A stretch of DNA of 64,000 nucleotides from Burkholderia sp. D-99 (GTDB lineage: Bacteria; Pseudomonadota; Gammaproteobacteria; Burkholderiales; Burkholderiaceae): assembly GCF_011605345.1 (NCBI RefSeq), contig NZ_JAAOXM010000001.1, positions 434,001 through 498,000 of the forward strand, written 5' to 3'. Position numbers and translations under genes: made by a program. Positions 8,963 to 18,318 of the stretch are shown piece by piece (position 1 is the stretch's first letter; every line of letters starts with the position of its first letter). The notes under the pieces were generated by a model, which had not been told where the DNA came from, did no database searches, and was given only the letters and a program-made list of their open reading frames with translations.

Positions 8963-9220
8963 CGCGATACCGTCTCTCGGCGGTGCGGCAAGTTAGCCGT
9001 CGCGCACGACAATCGGACTTGTGCGGATTGACGAACCGCGCACTTTGTTCGAAACGAACGCCGTCGCGGCTCCGCGCCTGCCGCGCCGCCCGGCATTCGG
9101 GTTTCGATTCGTATGTTCGAACAGGCCGCGTGGACTATAAATGGATGCGTGTACCGGGGTTTGTCGGGCGCCTGCGCGTCTCGCGCATGTCGGCGCCGTG
9201 ACTCCCGGGGGAGGTGCACC

Positions 9221-10834
9221 GTGGTTCGCCAGACGCTTGCTCGCGCCGTGCTTCGCACCGCGTTGATCGGGGGCGTGTTTGCCGGCGGTTTGCTGCCCCC
9301 GCCGGCCGCCCTTGCCGGAACCCTCTCGCCGCCCGTCGCGCCACACCCCATGAAGCAGCGGCCGGCTGCAGCGCCTTACGCGATGCCGGTCGATTTTCCG
9401 GCTATCGTCGACCGCTACGGCCCGGCAGTCGTGACCATCATGACCGCCGCACCCGAGCAGCAGGCCGGCGGCCCGTCCTTCGCGATTCTCGATCCCGACG
9501 ATCCGCTCACCGCATTCTTCCGGCACGACGCGCCGCCGCCAGCGCCGCCGCCAGCGCAGGGGCCAGCACTGGGGCCACTGGCGTCACAGGCTCCACAGGC
9601 TCCACAGGCGCCGGCGCCCGACACGGCACCGCGCGCGGTATCGGGTAGCGGTTCGGGCTTCATCGTCAGCGCCGACGGCCTGATTCTCACCTCGGCCCAT
9701 GTGGTCGACGATGCGACCGACGTGACGGTGCGGCTCACCGACCGCCGCGAATTCAAGGCGACCGTGCTGGCCGTCGATCCGCAAAGCGACGTCGCCGTGC
9801 TGCGCGTCAACGCGACGAAGCTGCCGTTCGTGCGCGTCGGCGATTCGTCGAAAGTACGGGCGGGCGAGCCGGTGATGACGATCGGCGCGCCGGACGGATC
9901 GGGCAACACGGTCACGGCCGGCATCGTCAGCGCCACGTCGCACCGGCTGCCGGACGGCAGCGCATTCCCGTTCTTCGAGACTGACATCGCGCCGAACCCC
10001 GACAACTCGGGCGGCCCCGTGTTCAACCGCGCGGGCGACGTGATCGGCATCGCGGTGCAGGTCTATACGGGCACCGACCGCTACGCGAGCACGACGTTCG
10101 CGATCCCGATCGCGTTTGCCGCAAAGGTGCGTGCGCAACTGCAGAAGCAGATGCAGGCGCAGCAGTCCCAGGCGCCGGGCGAGTCGTCGTCCGGCAATGC
10201 GATCGGCGTCGACGTGCAGGATGTCGGGATCGGGCTGGCCGCGGCGTTCGGGCTGCCGCGTCCGGCGGGCGCGCTCGTCAACGGCGTCGCGCCCGGCTCG
10301 CCGGCCGCCGCGGCCGGCGTGAAGCCCGGAGACGTGATCGTGAAGCTGGGCGACAAGACGATCGGCCGCTCGGCCGAGCTGAACGACCTGGCCGCCGCGC
10401 TGCCGCCCGGCCAGAAGGCGCCGCTGCGGCTGATCCGCAACCGCGCGCCGGTGATGCTGACGATCACGGGTGCCGACGAGGCCGCCGGCAACGCGGGGCC
10501 GACCATCGGCATGGCCGCGCCGAAGGCGGCCGCACGACCGGGCGCGGGAGCCGGCGCGGGCGACGGCGGCGACCGTCTCGGGCTGACGATGCACGCGCTG
10601 AGCGACGACGAGCGCCGCTCGACGGGGCTCGCGGTCGGGATGATGGTGGACGCGGTGCACGGCCCGGCAGCCAACGCGGGCATCCAGCCGGGCGATGTCG
10701 TGCTGGAGCTCAACGACACGCTGCTCGAGACACCGGACGACGTGCAGTCGCTCGAAGCGAACGGCGGCAGCGTGATCGCGGTGCTGATCCAGCGCAACAA
10801 CGCGCGGAAGTTCGTGTCGGTGCGGGCGCGTTAG
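9221..10834 (+). CDS. Periplasmic Do-like serine protease with two PDZ domains, altered active-site motif
   Basis: A 537-residue protein of the HtrA/DegQ type. GTG 9221 is chosen because GGGGGAGG lies 6-13 bases upstream and a signal peptide (LARAVLRTALIGGVFAGG...ALAG) follows at once. A Pro/Ala-rich linker (residues about 100-140) precedes the trypsin-like domain with His160 (TSAHVV), Asp190 (DPQSDVAVL) and Ser263. PDZ1 lies at about 320-410 (GVAPGSPAAAAGVKPGDVIV) and PDZ2 at about 450-537. The motif around the nucleophile is PDNSGGP instead of the near-invariant PGNSGGP, so the oxyanion-hole Gly is Asp261. Family function is periplasmic quality control. The substitution raises doubt about normal peptidase activity; chaperone-only or altered activity is possible. 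It seems monocistronic. Confidence 0.88.
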   Translation: MVRQTLARAVLRTALIGGVFAGGLLPPPAALAGTLSPPVAPHPMKQRPAAAPYAMPVDFPAIVDRYGPAVVTIMTAAPEQQAGGPSFAILDPDDPLTAFFRHDAPPPAPPPAQGPALGPLASQAPQAPQAPAPDTAPRAVSGSGSGFIVSADGLILTSAHVVDDATDVTVRLTDRREFKATVLAVDPQSDVAVLRVNATKLPFVRVGDSSKVRAGEPVMTIGAPDGSGNTVTAGIVSATSHRLPDGSAFPFFETDIAPNPDNSGGPVFNRAGDVIGIAVQVYTGTDRYASTTFAIPIAFAAKVRAQLQKQMQAQQSQAPGESSSGNAIGVDVQDVGIGLAAAFGLPRPAGALVNGVAPGSPAAAAGVKPGDVIVKLGDKTIGRSAELNDLAAALPPGQKAPLRLIRNRAPVMLTITGADEAAGNAGPTIGMAAPKAAARPGAGAGAGDGGDRLGLTMHALSDDERRSTGLAVGMMVDAVHGPAANAGIQPGDVVLELNDTLLETPDDVQSLEANGGSVIAVLIQRNNARKFVSVRAR

Positions 10835-10915
10835 GGCGTTGACGTGGCGGGTGTTGCCCGCCTAACATCGTTCGATATCGCGGGCAGTCAGCCCGGCATT
10901 CAGGAGCCATTCGGC

Positions 10916-10966
10916 ATGAAAACGGCTTGCTTCATCGTAGTAGTCCACAGGCGCAGGGTCCGGTAG
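10916..10966 (+). CDS. Putative regulatory leader peptide of the efflux gene (16 residues)
   Basis: ATG 10916 is preceded by AGGAG (10902-10906) at ideal spacing and opens the 16-codon frame MKTACFIVVVHRRRVR, ending at TAG 10964. The stop is followed after 23 bases by a strong intrinsic terminator and then, within about 22-45 bases, by the start of an MFS efflux gene. The peptide combines a hydrophobic IVVV run with an RRRVR tail. Both kinds of sequence are known from antibiotic-responsive stalling peptides (IFVI/IAVV-type and +X+ motifs), but no homologue is recognised. Role as an attenuation peptide is inferred from arrangement. A 41-codon antisense frame overlaps it and cannot be fully excluded as the real gene. 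Confidence 0.5.
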   Translation: MKTACFIVVVHRRRVR

Positions 10967-10992
10967 CGGCACCGCGCCGGCACCCATGCGCC
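10950..10992 (+). promoter_or_regulatory. Candidate antiterminator pairing in the efflux-gene leader
   Basis: GGCGCAGGGT (10950-10959), inside the last codons of the leader peptide, can pair with ACCCATGCGCC (10982-10992) as ten base pairs with one bulged A. This pairing uses the first three bases of the terminator stem at 10990, so the two structures compete. An alternative hairpin, GGGTCCGG with CCGGCACCC, is also possible. Ribosome position on the leader peptide could choose between them. Found by eye; no folding energies were computed. Confidence 0.35.
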
Positions 10993-11018
10993 CCCGACTC
11001 GCTCGGGGGCTTTTTTTT
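10990..11018 (+). terminator. Intrinsic terminator between leader peptide and MFS gene
   Basis: Perfect 8-bp stem GCCCCCGA / TCGGGGGC with a 5-base loop (CTCGC), followed at once by eight T residues (11011-11018). One of the strongest intrinsic terminators in the window. It lies 155 bases past the protease gene and only about 22-45 bases before the MFS start, leaving no room for a separate promoter, so it probably acts as an attenuator of the MFS gene. Confidence 0.85.
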
Positions 11019-11040
11019 GCATTGCGCACGGCCGTGCGGC

Positions 11041-12273
11041 ATGTGCGCGGAGGGCATCCGCTTGCAATCGAACCTGCCGATCGCTTCCGAACGGGCGTCG
11101 CCGAGACACGCGACGCTGATCCTGCTGTGCGCGCTCTCGGTGCTGCCGCTGAGCCTGTTCCTGCCGTCGTTGCCGGCAATCGCGCGCGACCTGCACACCG
11201 ACTATGCGCTCGTCGCGCTGTCGCTCGGCGGATACGCGGCGGTGGCCGCGTCGCTCGAGTTCGTGATGGGGCCGCTGTCGGACCGGTTCGGGCGGCGGCC
11301 GGTCGTGCTGGCGAGCGTCGGTGTGTTCGCGCTCGGCTCGCTCGGCTGCGCGATGGCGACCGATATTCGGGCGTTTCTGGCATGCCGGCTGATGCAGGCG
11401 GCGATCACGTCGGCCTATCCGGTGTCGATGGCGACGATCCGGGACACCGGCGGCGGTGCGCGCGCAGCGAGCCGGATCGGCTATGCGGCGATGGCGGCCG
11501 CGTTCGCGCCGATGCTCGGCCCGACGCTCGGTGGCGCGCTCGACCAGACGTTGGGCTGGCGCGCGAGCTTCTGGCTGCTCGGCGTGGCGGGCATCGCGCT
11601 GTTCGTCTGGTGTGCGTTCGATTTCGCCGAGACCCATGCGAACCGGTCGTCGAGCCTCGGGCAGCAGCTTCGTGCGTATCCGGCACTGCTTCGTGCGCGC
11701 CGTTTCTGGGCCTATGCGCTCTGCATGGCGTTTTCGACCGGCTCGTTCTACGCGTTCCTGGCCGGCGCGCCGCTCGCCGCGCAGACGGTGTTCGGCATCG
11801 CGCCCGCGGAGATCGGCTTCTACATGGGGACCATCACGGCCGGCTTCGTGTGCGGCAGCTTCCTGGCCGCGCGTTACGCGCGCCGCTACGCGCTGGCCGC
11901 GACGATCCTGTGCGGGCGGATCGTCGCGTGTGCGGGGCCGTTGCTCGGCCTCGCGCTGATGTTCGGCGGCGCGACGCAGGCGATCGCGTGGTTCGGGCCG
12001 TGCGTGCTGGTCGGCATCGGCAACGGGCTGACCAATCCCGGCGCGCATGCCGGCGCGGTGTCGGTGCGCCCGGAGCTGGCCGGGAGCGCGTCGGGGCTGG
12101 CCGGCGCGATGACGATCGCCGGCGGCGCCGCGCTTTCGTCGCTGACGGGCGCGGTGCTGACGGCTGGCAACGCCCGCTATGCACCGCTGGCGATGATGCT
12201 GCTGTCGGCCGCGATCGCGCTGGCGGCGGCCGTCTGCGTTCGGGTGTTCGAGGCGCGGGATGCCGGGCGGTGA
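11041..12273 (+). CDS. Bcr/CflA-family multidrug efflux MFS transporter
   Basis: About 410 residues with twelve predicted membrane segments. The start is uncertain: ATG 11041, or TTG 11062, which has GGAGGG seven bases upstream. The first segment reads LILLCALSVLPLSLFLPSLP, a typical Bcr/CflA opening with an acidic-free helix and the LPSLP turn. The MFS motif GPLSDRFGRRPV follows TM2, and the antiporter motif region FAPMLGPTLGG lies in TM5. Such proteins export drugs (bicyclomycin, chloramphenicol, sulfonamides) by proton antiport across the inner membrane. Expression is likely controlled by the leader peptide and terminator directly upstream. Substrate cannot be deduced. Confidence 0.88.
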   Translation: MCAEGIRLQSNLPIASERASPRHATLILLCALSVLPLSLFLPSLPAIARDLHTDYALVALSLGGYAAVAASLEFVMGPLSDRFGRRPVVLASVGVFALGSLGCAMATDIRAFLACRLMQAAITSAYPVSMATIRDTGGGARAASRIGYAAMAAAFAPMLGPTLGGALDQTLGWRASFWLLGVAGIALFVWCAFDFAETHANRSSSLGQQLRAYPALLRARRFWAYALCMAFSTGSFYAFLAGAPLAAQTVFGIAPAEIGFYMGTITAGFVCGSFLAARYARRYALAATILCGRIVACAGPLLGLALMFGGATQAIAWFGPCVLVGIGNGLTNPGAHAGAVSVRPELAGSASGLAGAMTIAGGAALSSLTGAVLTAGNARYAPLAMMLLSAAIALAAAVCVRVFEARDAGR

Positions 12274-12423
12274 GCGCAGGCGCGCGGAACCGGGCAGGGG
12301 TGCCGGCACGCTACCGTGACGCGGGCGATTGGCGGACAATCGACCGAATACCGGAAGCAGACGAACCCTCCGCGCGCCGAGCCGTATTCCCCGACGCATC
12401 CAGGGCGACAGGACGACGATGCG

Positions 12424-12968
12424 ATGAACGACTTTTCCGATTTCCAGAGGGGCATTGCGGACGCGGCGAGGGCGACCTTCAAGGCGCTGCGGGCGCTGCA
12501 TCCGGACGAGCATTTCTACGCGTTCGCGCTCTATACCGACAGCAGTGCGATGACGGTGGTGCCGGCGGCCAACACGGTGGAAGGGCTGGCCCGGCTCCGC
12601 GCACAGCAGACGGTGGCGGACAACGATCCGGCCCCATGGTTTGCGTGGAGTTTTTCCGAGTGGGCGTACGAGTCGGCGGAAGCGTCGCCGTTCAACGCGC
12701 TCTGCGGGAAGCTGGCCGATGAGGTGCTGAGCCCGCAGTTTGCGATGTCGCGATTTCCGGCATTTTCCCGGCAACTGCATGCCGACATGATCGAGGCGTT
12801 GCGCGTGCTCGACCGCGAGGGCCTGTTCGGCGCGGGCGACGAAAGGGCGGCGATTACGTTGTTCGTGTCGATCAGCGACGACAGCGCTGCCGAGGCGTTG
12901 GAACACGAATCGGCGAAAGCGCGAATCCACCGGCCGTCGCCGACGCATTCCTGCGCCGCTACGATTGA
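12424..12968 (+). CDS. DUF4303 protein with a frameshift near its 3' end
   Basis: ATG 12424 opens a cytosolic protein of about 180 residues that matches DUF4303 (early EHFYAFALYTDSS strand, WFAWSFSEWAYE, late LFVSISDDSAAEALEHES). After residue about 165 the frame as sequenced runs into low-quality sequence and continues to 13425, antisense to the next gene. In another frame the expected family ending appears, NPPAVADAFLRRYD, with a stop at 12966-12968. A one-base deletion or two-base insertion around 12912-12923 (GGCGAAAGCGCG) would explain this: either a recent mutation or a sequencing error. Function of the family is unknown; members often occur with polymorphic toxin systems, but no toxin is adjacent. 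Confidence 0.75.
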
Positions 12969-13040
12969 CCGGCAGGGACATCGCACGGCGGCCTCCCCGG
13001 CGGGGCGGCCGCCATGCTTGCTGCGTGACGGCTTACGGCG

Positions 13041-13739
<699 letters not shown>

Positions 13740-13864
13740 CGGATGGCCTCGTTCGGTGGGAAGACGGGTGCCGCGCCCGTGCGGCGCACGGGCCGGCATG
13801 CGTGCAACGATACCCGACGCCCGTGCGGCCGGATGCGACACAACTGCGTTTTACCGGGACAAAA

Positions 13865-14806
13865 CTACGCGTCGGCCGCCGTCGGCGTGTCGTCGCCGTC
13901 GGGCAGCGCGGCATTTGCGTCGCGGTACGCCTTCGGCGACACGCCGACCCGCGCGCGGAAGCGCCGCGCGAAATACCCTTCGTCGCGGAAGCCGACCGAG
14001 CGCGCGATATCCGCGATGCGCCGGCTCGTGTGGGCCAGCAGCGATTGCGCGAGCGCGATCCGGCGCTCGGTCACGAGATCGGTGAAGGTGCTGCCGGTTT
14101 CCTTGCGGACCAGGTGCGCGAGGTAGTTGGGCGACAGGAACGCGGCCTCGGCGGTCGCGGCAAGCGTCAGGTCCTCGCGGGTCAGGTTGGCGCGCACGTG
14201 CCGCAGCACGCGCGCGAGCGCGTCGCGCCGGCCCGCGCGCTGGGCCCCGCGCTGTGCGAGCTTGTCGAGTGCCCCCGCGTACTGCGTGCAGACGAGCCCG
14301 ATCAGTTGCAGCAGGTAGCCGCGCAGCAACGTGGTCGAGCCGAACGTGCGCACGCGATCGGTATCGAGCATGCACAGCGCGAGGCGGCGCGCTTCGTCGT
14401 AGGTGTCGCCGGTCAGGATGAAATCGAGGTGTTCCTGGAAGCGGAACGGCGTCAGCTCGGGAAAGCGGTGGGCGGGCACGTCCTCCAGGTCGAGCGGATC
14501 GACGTCGAGGTCGGCTCGCAGGAACGCCTGGCTGAAGTTGATCACGATGAAGTGCGCACCTTCCGGATGCGGGATCAGGTGCTCACGGTGCGGCAGCACG
14601 AACGCAAGCGCGCCGCGCGGAAACGGCCGCGTGACGCCGCCGATCCGCTGCTCGGTGTCGCCGCCGAGATTGAACTGGATCTGGAAATACGCGTGCCGGT
14701 GCGGCTCGGTGATGGCCTGGCGCGACGCCTGGTCGCGGATGTAGAAGTCGAGCCGGTCGCTGCGTTCGGGCATCCCGTACAGGCGCGGCGGGGCGGTGGA
14801 GGGCAT
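13865..14806 (-). CDS. AraC-family transcriptional regulator
   Basis: A 313-residue protein starting at ATG 14806. The N-terminal half is a cupin-type sensor (ITEPHRHAYFQIQFNLGG, ALAFVLPHREHLIPHP), and the C-terminal 100 residues carry the double HTH of AraC/XylS proteins (LTLAATAEAAFLSPNYLAHL, then RRIADIARSVGFRDEGYFAR). Such cupin-AraC proteins sense small metabolites and usually activate an adjacent gene, here possibly the FAH hydrolase downstream. The effector is not known. Confidence 0.88.
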   Translation of the reverse strand: MPSTAPPRLYGMPERSDRLDFYIRDQASRQAITEPHRHAYFQIQFNLGGDTEQRIGGVTRPFPRGALAFVLPHREHLIPHPEGAHFIVINFSQAFLRADLDVDPLDLEDVPAHRFPELTPFRFQEHLDFILTGDTYDEARRLALCMLDTDRVRTFGSTTLLRGYLLQLIGLVCTQYAGALDKLAQRGAQRAGRRDALARVLRHVRANLTREDLTLAATAEAAFLSPNYLAHLVRKETGSTFTDLVTERRIALAQSLLAHTSRRIADIARSVGFRDEGYFARRFRARVGVSPKAYRDANAALPDGDDTPTAADA

Positions 14807-14925
14807 GAAGGATTCTGCTGATCGTGACGCGGATGAGCCGCGATGGTACAGCGAACCGGGCGTGGCGGCGACCTGTGCGGCCGTGCGGCGTTGCCCGGTG
14901 TCGCTCGCGGCGTGCCGCGCGGCGG

Positions 14926-15717
14926 TCATTCGTCCGGGTGGAAGCCGAGATAACTCGCGTGCGGGTTGCCGCTACCTGCACGCTGACTGGTCGCGCCGAC
15001 CGACACGAGCGCATCCACCGTCGACGTACGGTTCGACACCAGCGTCCACGCGATGGCGTCGTCGGCGCGGGCCGGAGCCGGCGCCGGCTCCGCTGCGCGC
15101 AGTGCCGTCAGCGCCGCGAGCAGCGTGGCGGCCGGCGGCGCATGGATCGCGAACCCTTCGTTGGCAACCGCCGCCGTATCGATCCCCAATGCCGCGCAAA
15201 GCCGTGCCCGCAGCGGCGTCTCGGCTTCGCTCGCTGCACGCGAACGTGCGATGTTCTCGCGGGTAGCCGCGTCGACAATCGTGCCGCCGCGGACGAACGG
15301 CGCCTGCTGCCACGCGTCGGGCGTGCATTGCTTGCCGGCCGGGGCCAGCGGTACGAACGGGTTCACTTCGGCCGGATAGATCCGGCACACGAGCGGGCGC
15401 TCGTCGTAGATCGCGCATCGCAGGTCGTCGAGCAGGTTCGGGCACGGCCCGGCATGGGTCGCGGTGAGCATGACCGTGATGCGGACGGGCAGCGAGCCGC
15501 TGAGCGCGGCGGTCGAGCGCACGCGCTTGTACGCGGCGAACGCGTTGTCGGGCTCGGGCTCGACGAGCCACGGCATCGCATCGCACAGCAGTTCCACGTG
15601 GCCGCCGCGCTGCAGCCACGCAGTGGCCTCGTCGATCGTCAGCGGAATGCGCAGGTCGCGGCAGCATCCGCCGCAGCCGTTGCAGGCAAAGTCGAGGTCG
15701 GTGGGGGTGTCGTTCAT
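14926..15717 (-). CDS. YkgJ-family cysteine-cluster protein
   Basis: A 263-residue protein beginning near ATG 15717. The N-terminal motif FACNGCGGCCRDLRIPLT and the later CPNLLDDLRCAIYDERPLVC supply the conserved Cys set of the YkgJ/CxxCxxCC family, proposed to bind a metal or Fe-S cluster. The C-terminal 100 residues are Ala-rich and poorly conserved. The UDG-family gene lies 60 bases upstream on the same strand, so the two are probably cotranscribed. Function is unknown. Confidence 0.8.
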   Translation of the reverse strand: MNDTPTDLDFACNGCGGCCRDLRIPLTIDEATAWLQRGGHVELLCDAMPWLVEPEPDNAFAAYKRVRSTAALSGSLPVRITVMLTATHAGPCPNLLDDLRCAIYDERPLVCRIYPAEVNPFVPLAPAGKQCTPDAWQQAPFVRGGTIVDAATRENIARSRAASEAETPLRARLCAALGIDTAAVANEGFAIHAPPAATLLAALTALRAAEPAPAPARADDAIAWTLVSNRTSTVDALVSVGATSQRAGSGNPHASYLGFHPDE

Positions 15718-15777
15718 TCTGTTTCGATTCGGATGACGGGGATGTCGCGAAGCGTCGCGACAGGGCAATGGTTTCGT

Positions 15778-16377
15778 TTACCGGGTGACCAGCGGCGCGA
15801 CTCGGCGCCGCAGCTCGGGCACGACGTCGGCGTCGAACCAGGGGTGGTGCTTGAACCACGCCTGGTTGCGCGGCGACGGATGCGGCAGCGGCAGCACGCC
15901 GGGGCCGTAGTCGCGCCATGCGTGTACGGTGTCGGTCAGCGTGGCCTTGCGCGTGTCGCGCAGGAAATGCCGCTGCGCATACTGGCCGATCAGCAGCGTG
16001 AGCCGGATCGACGGCAACTCGGCGAGCAACCGGTCGATCCACAGCGGCGCGCATTCGGGGCGCGGCGGGTTGTCGCCGCTGGCACCGCGGCCCGGGTAGC
16101 AGAAGCCCATCGGCACGATCGCGAAGCGCGTCTCGTCGTAGAAGGTGTCGGCGTCGACGTCGAGCCAGCCGCGCAGCCGCTTGCCGCTCGCGTCGTCCCA
16201 CGGGATGCCGCTCGCATGGACGCGTGCGCCCGGCGCCTGCCCGACGATCAGGATGCGCGCGTCGCGATGGGCACGCACGACCGGGCGCGGGCCGAGCGGC
16301 AGGTCGGCTTCGCAGGCACGGCACGCGCGGATTTCAGTGAGCAGCACGTCGAGCGGCGCGCGCGTGGGTTTCGGCAT
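15778..16377 (-). CDS. Uracil-DNA glycosylase family protein
   Basis: A 199-residue protein. The UDG-superfamily fold is indicated by IRACRACEADLPLGPRPV (a CxxC-containing start, as in the Fe-S UDG families), ARILIVGQAPGARVH (motif A region), the GIPWDDASGKRLRGWL segment, FCYPGRG and the late LPLPHPSPRNQAWF motif with the catalytic-type His. It belongs to the short bacterial branch often annotated simply as uracil-DNA glycosylase family; repair activity has not been shown for all members. Probably the first gene of a small unit with the YkgJ protein downstream. Confidence 0.82.
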   Translation of the reverse strand: MPKPTRAPLDVLLTEIRACRACEADLPLGPRPVVRAHRDARILIVGQAPGARVHASGIPWDDASGKRLRGWLDVDADTFYDETRFAIVPMGFCYPGRGASGDNPPRPECAPLWIDRLLAELPSIRLTLLIGQYAQRHFLRDTRKATLTDTVHAWRDYGPGVLPLPHPSPRNQAWFKHHPWFDADVVPELRRRVAPLVTR

Positions 16378-16498
16378 CGAATCTGATCGGGGACGGAGTG
16401 GTCATGCGGCGTCACCCGGGGGCGCGTGGCGGGCGCCGACAGGCGGCCCGGACAGGCGTGGCGCGGGAGCGCGCGCCGCCTGCATCACGCGGCGCGCC

Positions 16499-17560
16499 TT
16501 ACGCCCGCGACGGGCCCGGTGCGCCGCTTTCGGCGACGGCAGCATCATACAACGTGGTTTGCGCGATCGCCCGTGCGATCTCCGCGTCGTCGTGCGAACC
16601 GTCGAGCATGCCCCAGCGCCGATATTGGGACAGGAACCACTGGCCTTCGCGCGGATCGGGGCGGTTCACGGTGCCGCCGTCGTGAAAGCGGATCGGCAGC
16701 GGCGGCACGGCGAACGGGCCTGATCCGTAGTCGCCGAGCAGGCGCGGCGCGATCAGCCGGGCCGGCACGCCGAGCGCATCGGGCGACGCGAGCCAGTCGG
16801 CCGCCTCGCGCCGGTGCGTGGCGCTGTCGAGCCATGCGCAGGCATCGACGAGCGTGCGGATCAGCGCGCGGGCCGTGGCCGGGTACAGCGCGACGAAATC
16901 GCGCCGGGCCGCGAGCACCTTCTCCGGATGATCGGGCCAGATCTCGCTCGTGACGGCAACGGTCCGCCCGGCGCCGCAGGCCTCGGCCACCGCATGCCAC
17001 GGCTCGCCGGCGCAGAAGCCGTCGAGTTCGCCGCTGGCGAGCGCGGCCACCATCTCGGGCGGCGGGATCACGACGCTGCGCACGTCGCGCAGCGGGTCGA
17101 CGTCGTGCGATGCGAGCCAGTGGTTCAGCCACATCGCGTGCGTGCCGGTCGGGAACGTCTGCGCGAGGAGCGGCTTGCGGCCGAGCGTCGCGAATGCGTC
17201 GCGCACGCTGCCGCTGCCGCGATAGGCGTCGGCGAGGCCGCGCGACAACGAGATCGCCTGGCCGTTGCGGTTCAGCACCATCAGCGCGGCCATGTCGGCC
17301 TGAGGGCCGCCGATCCCGAGCTGCAGCCCGCAGACGAGCCCGTACAGCGCATGCGCGGCGTCGAGCTCGCCGCTCAGCAGCTTGTCGCGGACGGCGGCCC
17401 ACGACGGCTGGCGGCTGAGTTCGAGCGTGAGGCCGTGCCGCGCACCGAGGTTCAGGCGCTGCGCGACGATCAGCGGGGCCGCGTCGCTCAGCGCGACGAA
17501 CCCGAGGCGAAGATGCGCGCGTTCCGGCGCGACGGGAGAGGAGGTATCCATAGCGGTCAT
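16499..17560 (-). CDS. nasS: NasS, nitrate/nitrite sensor (NrtA/CmpA-like, cytosolic)
   Basis: A 353-residue NrtA-type periplasmic-binding-protein fold (RLGFVALSDAAPLIVAQ, DGFCAGEPWHAVAE, ASEIWPDHPEKVL-like stretch) but without signal peptide or lipobox, the mark of the cytosolic sensor NasS rather than a transporter component. In known systems NasS holds the ANTAR protein NasT inactive; nitrate binding releases NasT, which binds leader RNA and prevents termination of the nas genes. Its ATG at 17560 overlaps the nasT stop by four bases (ATGA), so the two are translationally coupled in the order nasT-nasS. The target leader is probably that before narK (19624-19763). Confidence 0.9.
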   Translation of the reverse strand: MTAMDTSSPVAPERAHLRLGFVALSDAAPLIVAQRLNLGARHGLTLELSRQPSWAAVRDKLLSGELDAAHALYGLVCGLQLGIGGPQADMAALMVLNRNGQAISLSRGLADAYRGSGSVRDAFATLGRKPLLAQTFPTGTHAMWLNHWLASHDVDPLRDVRSVVIPPPEMVAALASGELDGFCAGEPWHAVAEACGAGRTVAVTSEIWPDHPEKVLAARRDFVALYPATARALIRTLVDACAWLDSATHRREAADWLASPDALGVPARLIAPRLLGDYGSGPFAVPPLPIRFHDGGTVNRPDPREGQWFLSQYRRWGMLDGSHDDAEIARAIAQTTLYDAAVAESGAPGPSRA

Positions 17561-18153
17561 GACTCGGGTGTTGCGTCGAGCAGTTGCCGCGCGACGTCGA
17601 CGATGCGCAGGCCCTGATCCATCGCGCGCTTGCGCAGCGCCGCGTACGCGTCGTGTTCGGACAGCCTGCGCTGGTCCATCAGCATCCGTTTCGCGCGGTC
17701 GATCAGTTTTCGTTCGGCGAGTTCTCGCTCGACATCCGCAAGCCGGCGGCGCAGCGCGTCGTCGTGCGAGAAGCGTGCGAGCGCGACTTCGAGAATCGGT
17801 GCGAGGCGTTCGGCCGACAGCCCTTCGACGAGATACGCGCTGACCCCCGCGCCGACCGCTGCGCGGATCAGCGACTGGTTGGCGTCGTGGCTGAACATCA
17901 GCACGGGGCGCGGCGCGGTGGCATGCATAACTGCGAGCTGTTCGAGCGTGTCGCGCGACGGCGAATCGGTATCGATGATCACGACGTCGGGATGCTGCTC
18001 CTCGACGGCGGCCGGCAGGCGCGCGGGCGTCGCGACGTCGTTCAGCATGTCGTAGCCGAGCTGCGCGAGCGCATCGCCGAGCTCGCCGATCGGCTTGTCG
18101 GTATCGGTGACGAGCAGCACGCGCAGGCGGGTGGAGGAAGCAGGCGTACTCAT
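17557..18153 (-). CDS. nasT: NasT, ANTAR-domain RNA-binding antiterminator
   Basis: A 198-residue protein. An N-terminal receiver-like domain (RVLLVTDTDKPIGEL, VVIIDTDSPSRDTLEQL) lacks a fully normal phosphorylation pocket. It is joined by a helical stretch to a C-terminal ANTAR domain (RAKRMLMDQRRLSEHDAYAA, then LRKRAMDQGLRIVDVARQLL). ANTAR domains bind paired hexaloop RNA hairpins and disrupt terminators. Partner NasS is encoded immediately downstream with ATGA overlap. A suitable hairpin and terminator are seen before narK. Confidence 0.92.
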   Translation of the reverse strand: MSTPASSTRLRVLLVTDTDKPIGELGDALAQLGYDMLNDVATPARLPAAVEEQHPDVVIIDTDSPSRDTLEQLAVMHATAPRPVLMFSHDANQSLIRAAVGAGVSAYLVEGLSAERLAPILEVALARFSHDDALRRRLADVERELAERKLIDRAKRMLMDQRRLSEHDAYAALRKRAMDQGLRIVDVARQLLDATPES

Positions 18154-18318
18154 GACGCGAACGGCGGCGGCGAAATCATGGCGCGATGCGCCGATGGGAG
18201 GCGGTGGCCCCGTGCGGACATCGTGTCGGCGCCGCGCACGGCGACCCGGCGGCCGGTGCGAACGGTGCCGCTGTCTTCATGATAGGTGGGCGGCCGGTGC
18301 CGCGTGGTGTCGCGCATG

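Noticed and set aside
10862..10987. Antisense 41-codon frame on the minus strand with protein-like sequence (DYYDEASRFHAEWLLNAG...)
   Set aside because: It overlaps the leader peptide and begins right at the terminator hairpin without an AGGAG-type ribosome site. The plus-strand leader has better signals. Not fully excluded: conservation would decide.
12987..13013. GGCGGCC/GGCCGCC hairpin between the DUF4303 and FAH genes as a terminator
   Set aside because: Short stem in very GC-rich sequence without a T-run; too likely by chance.
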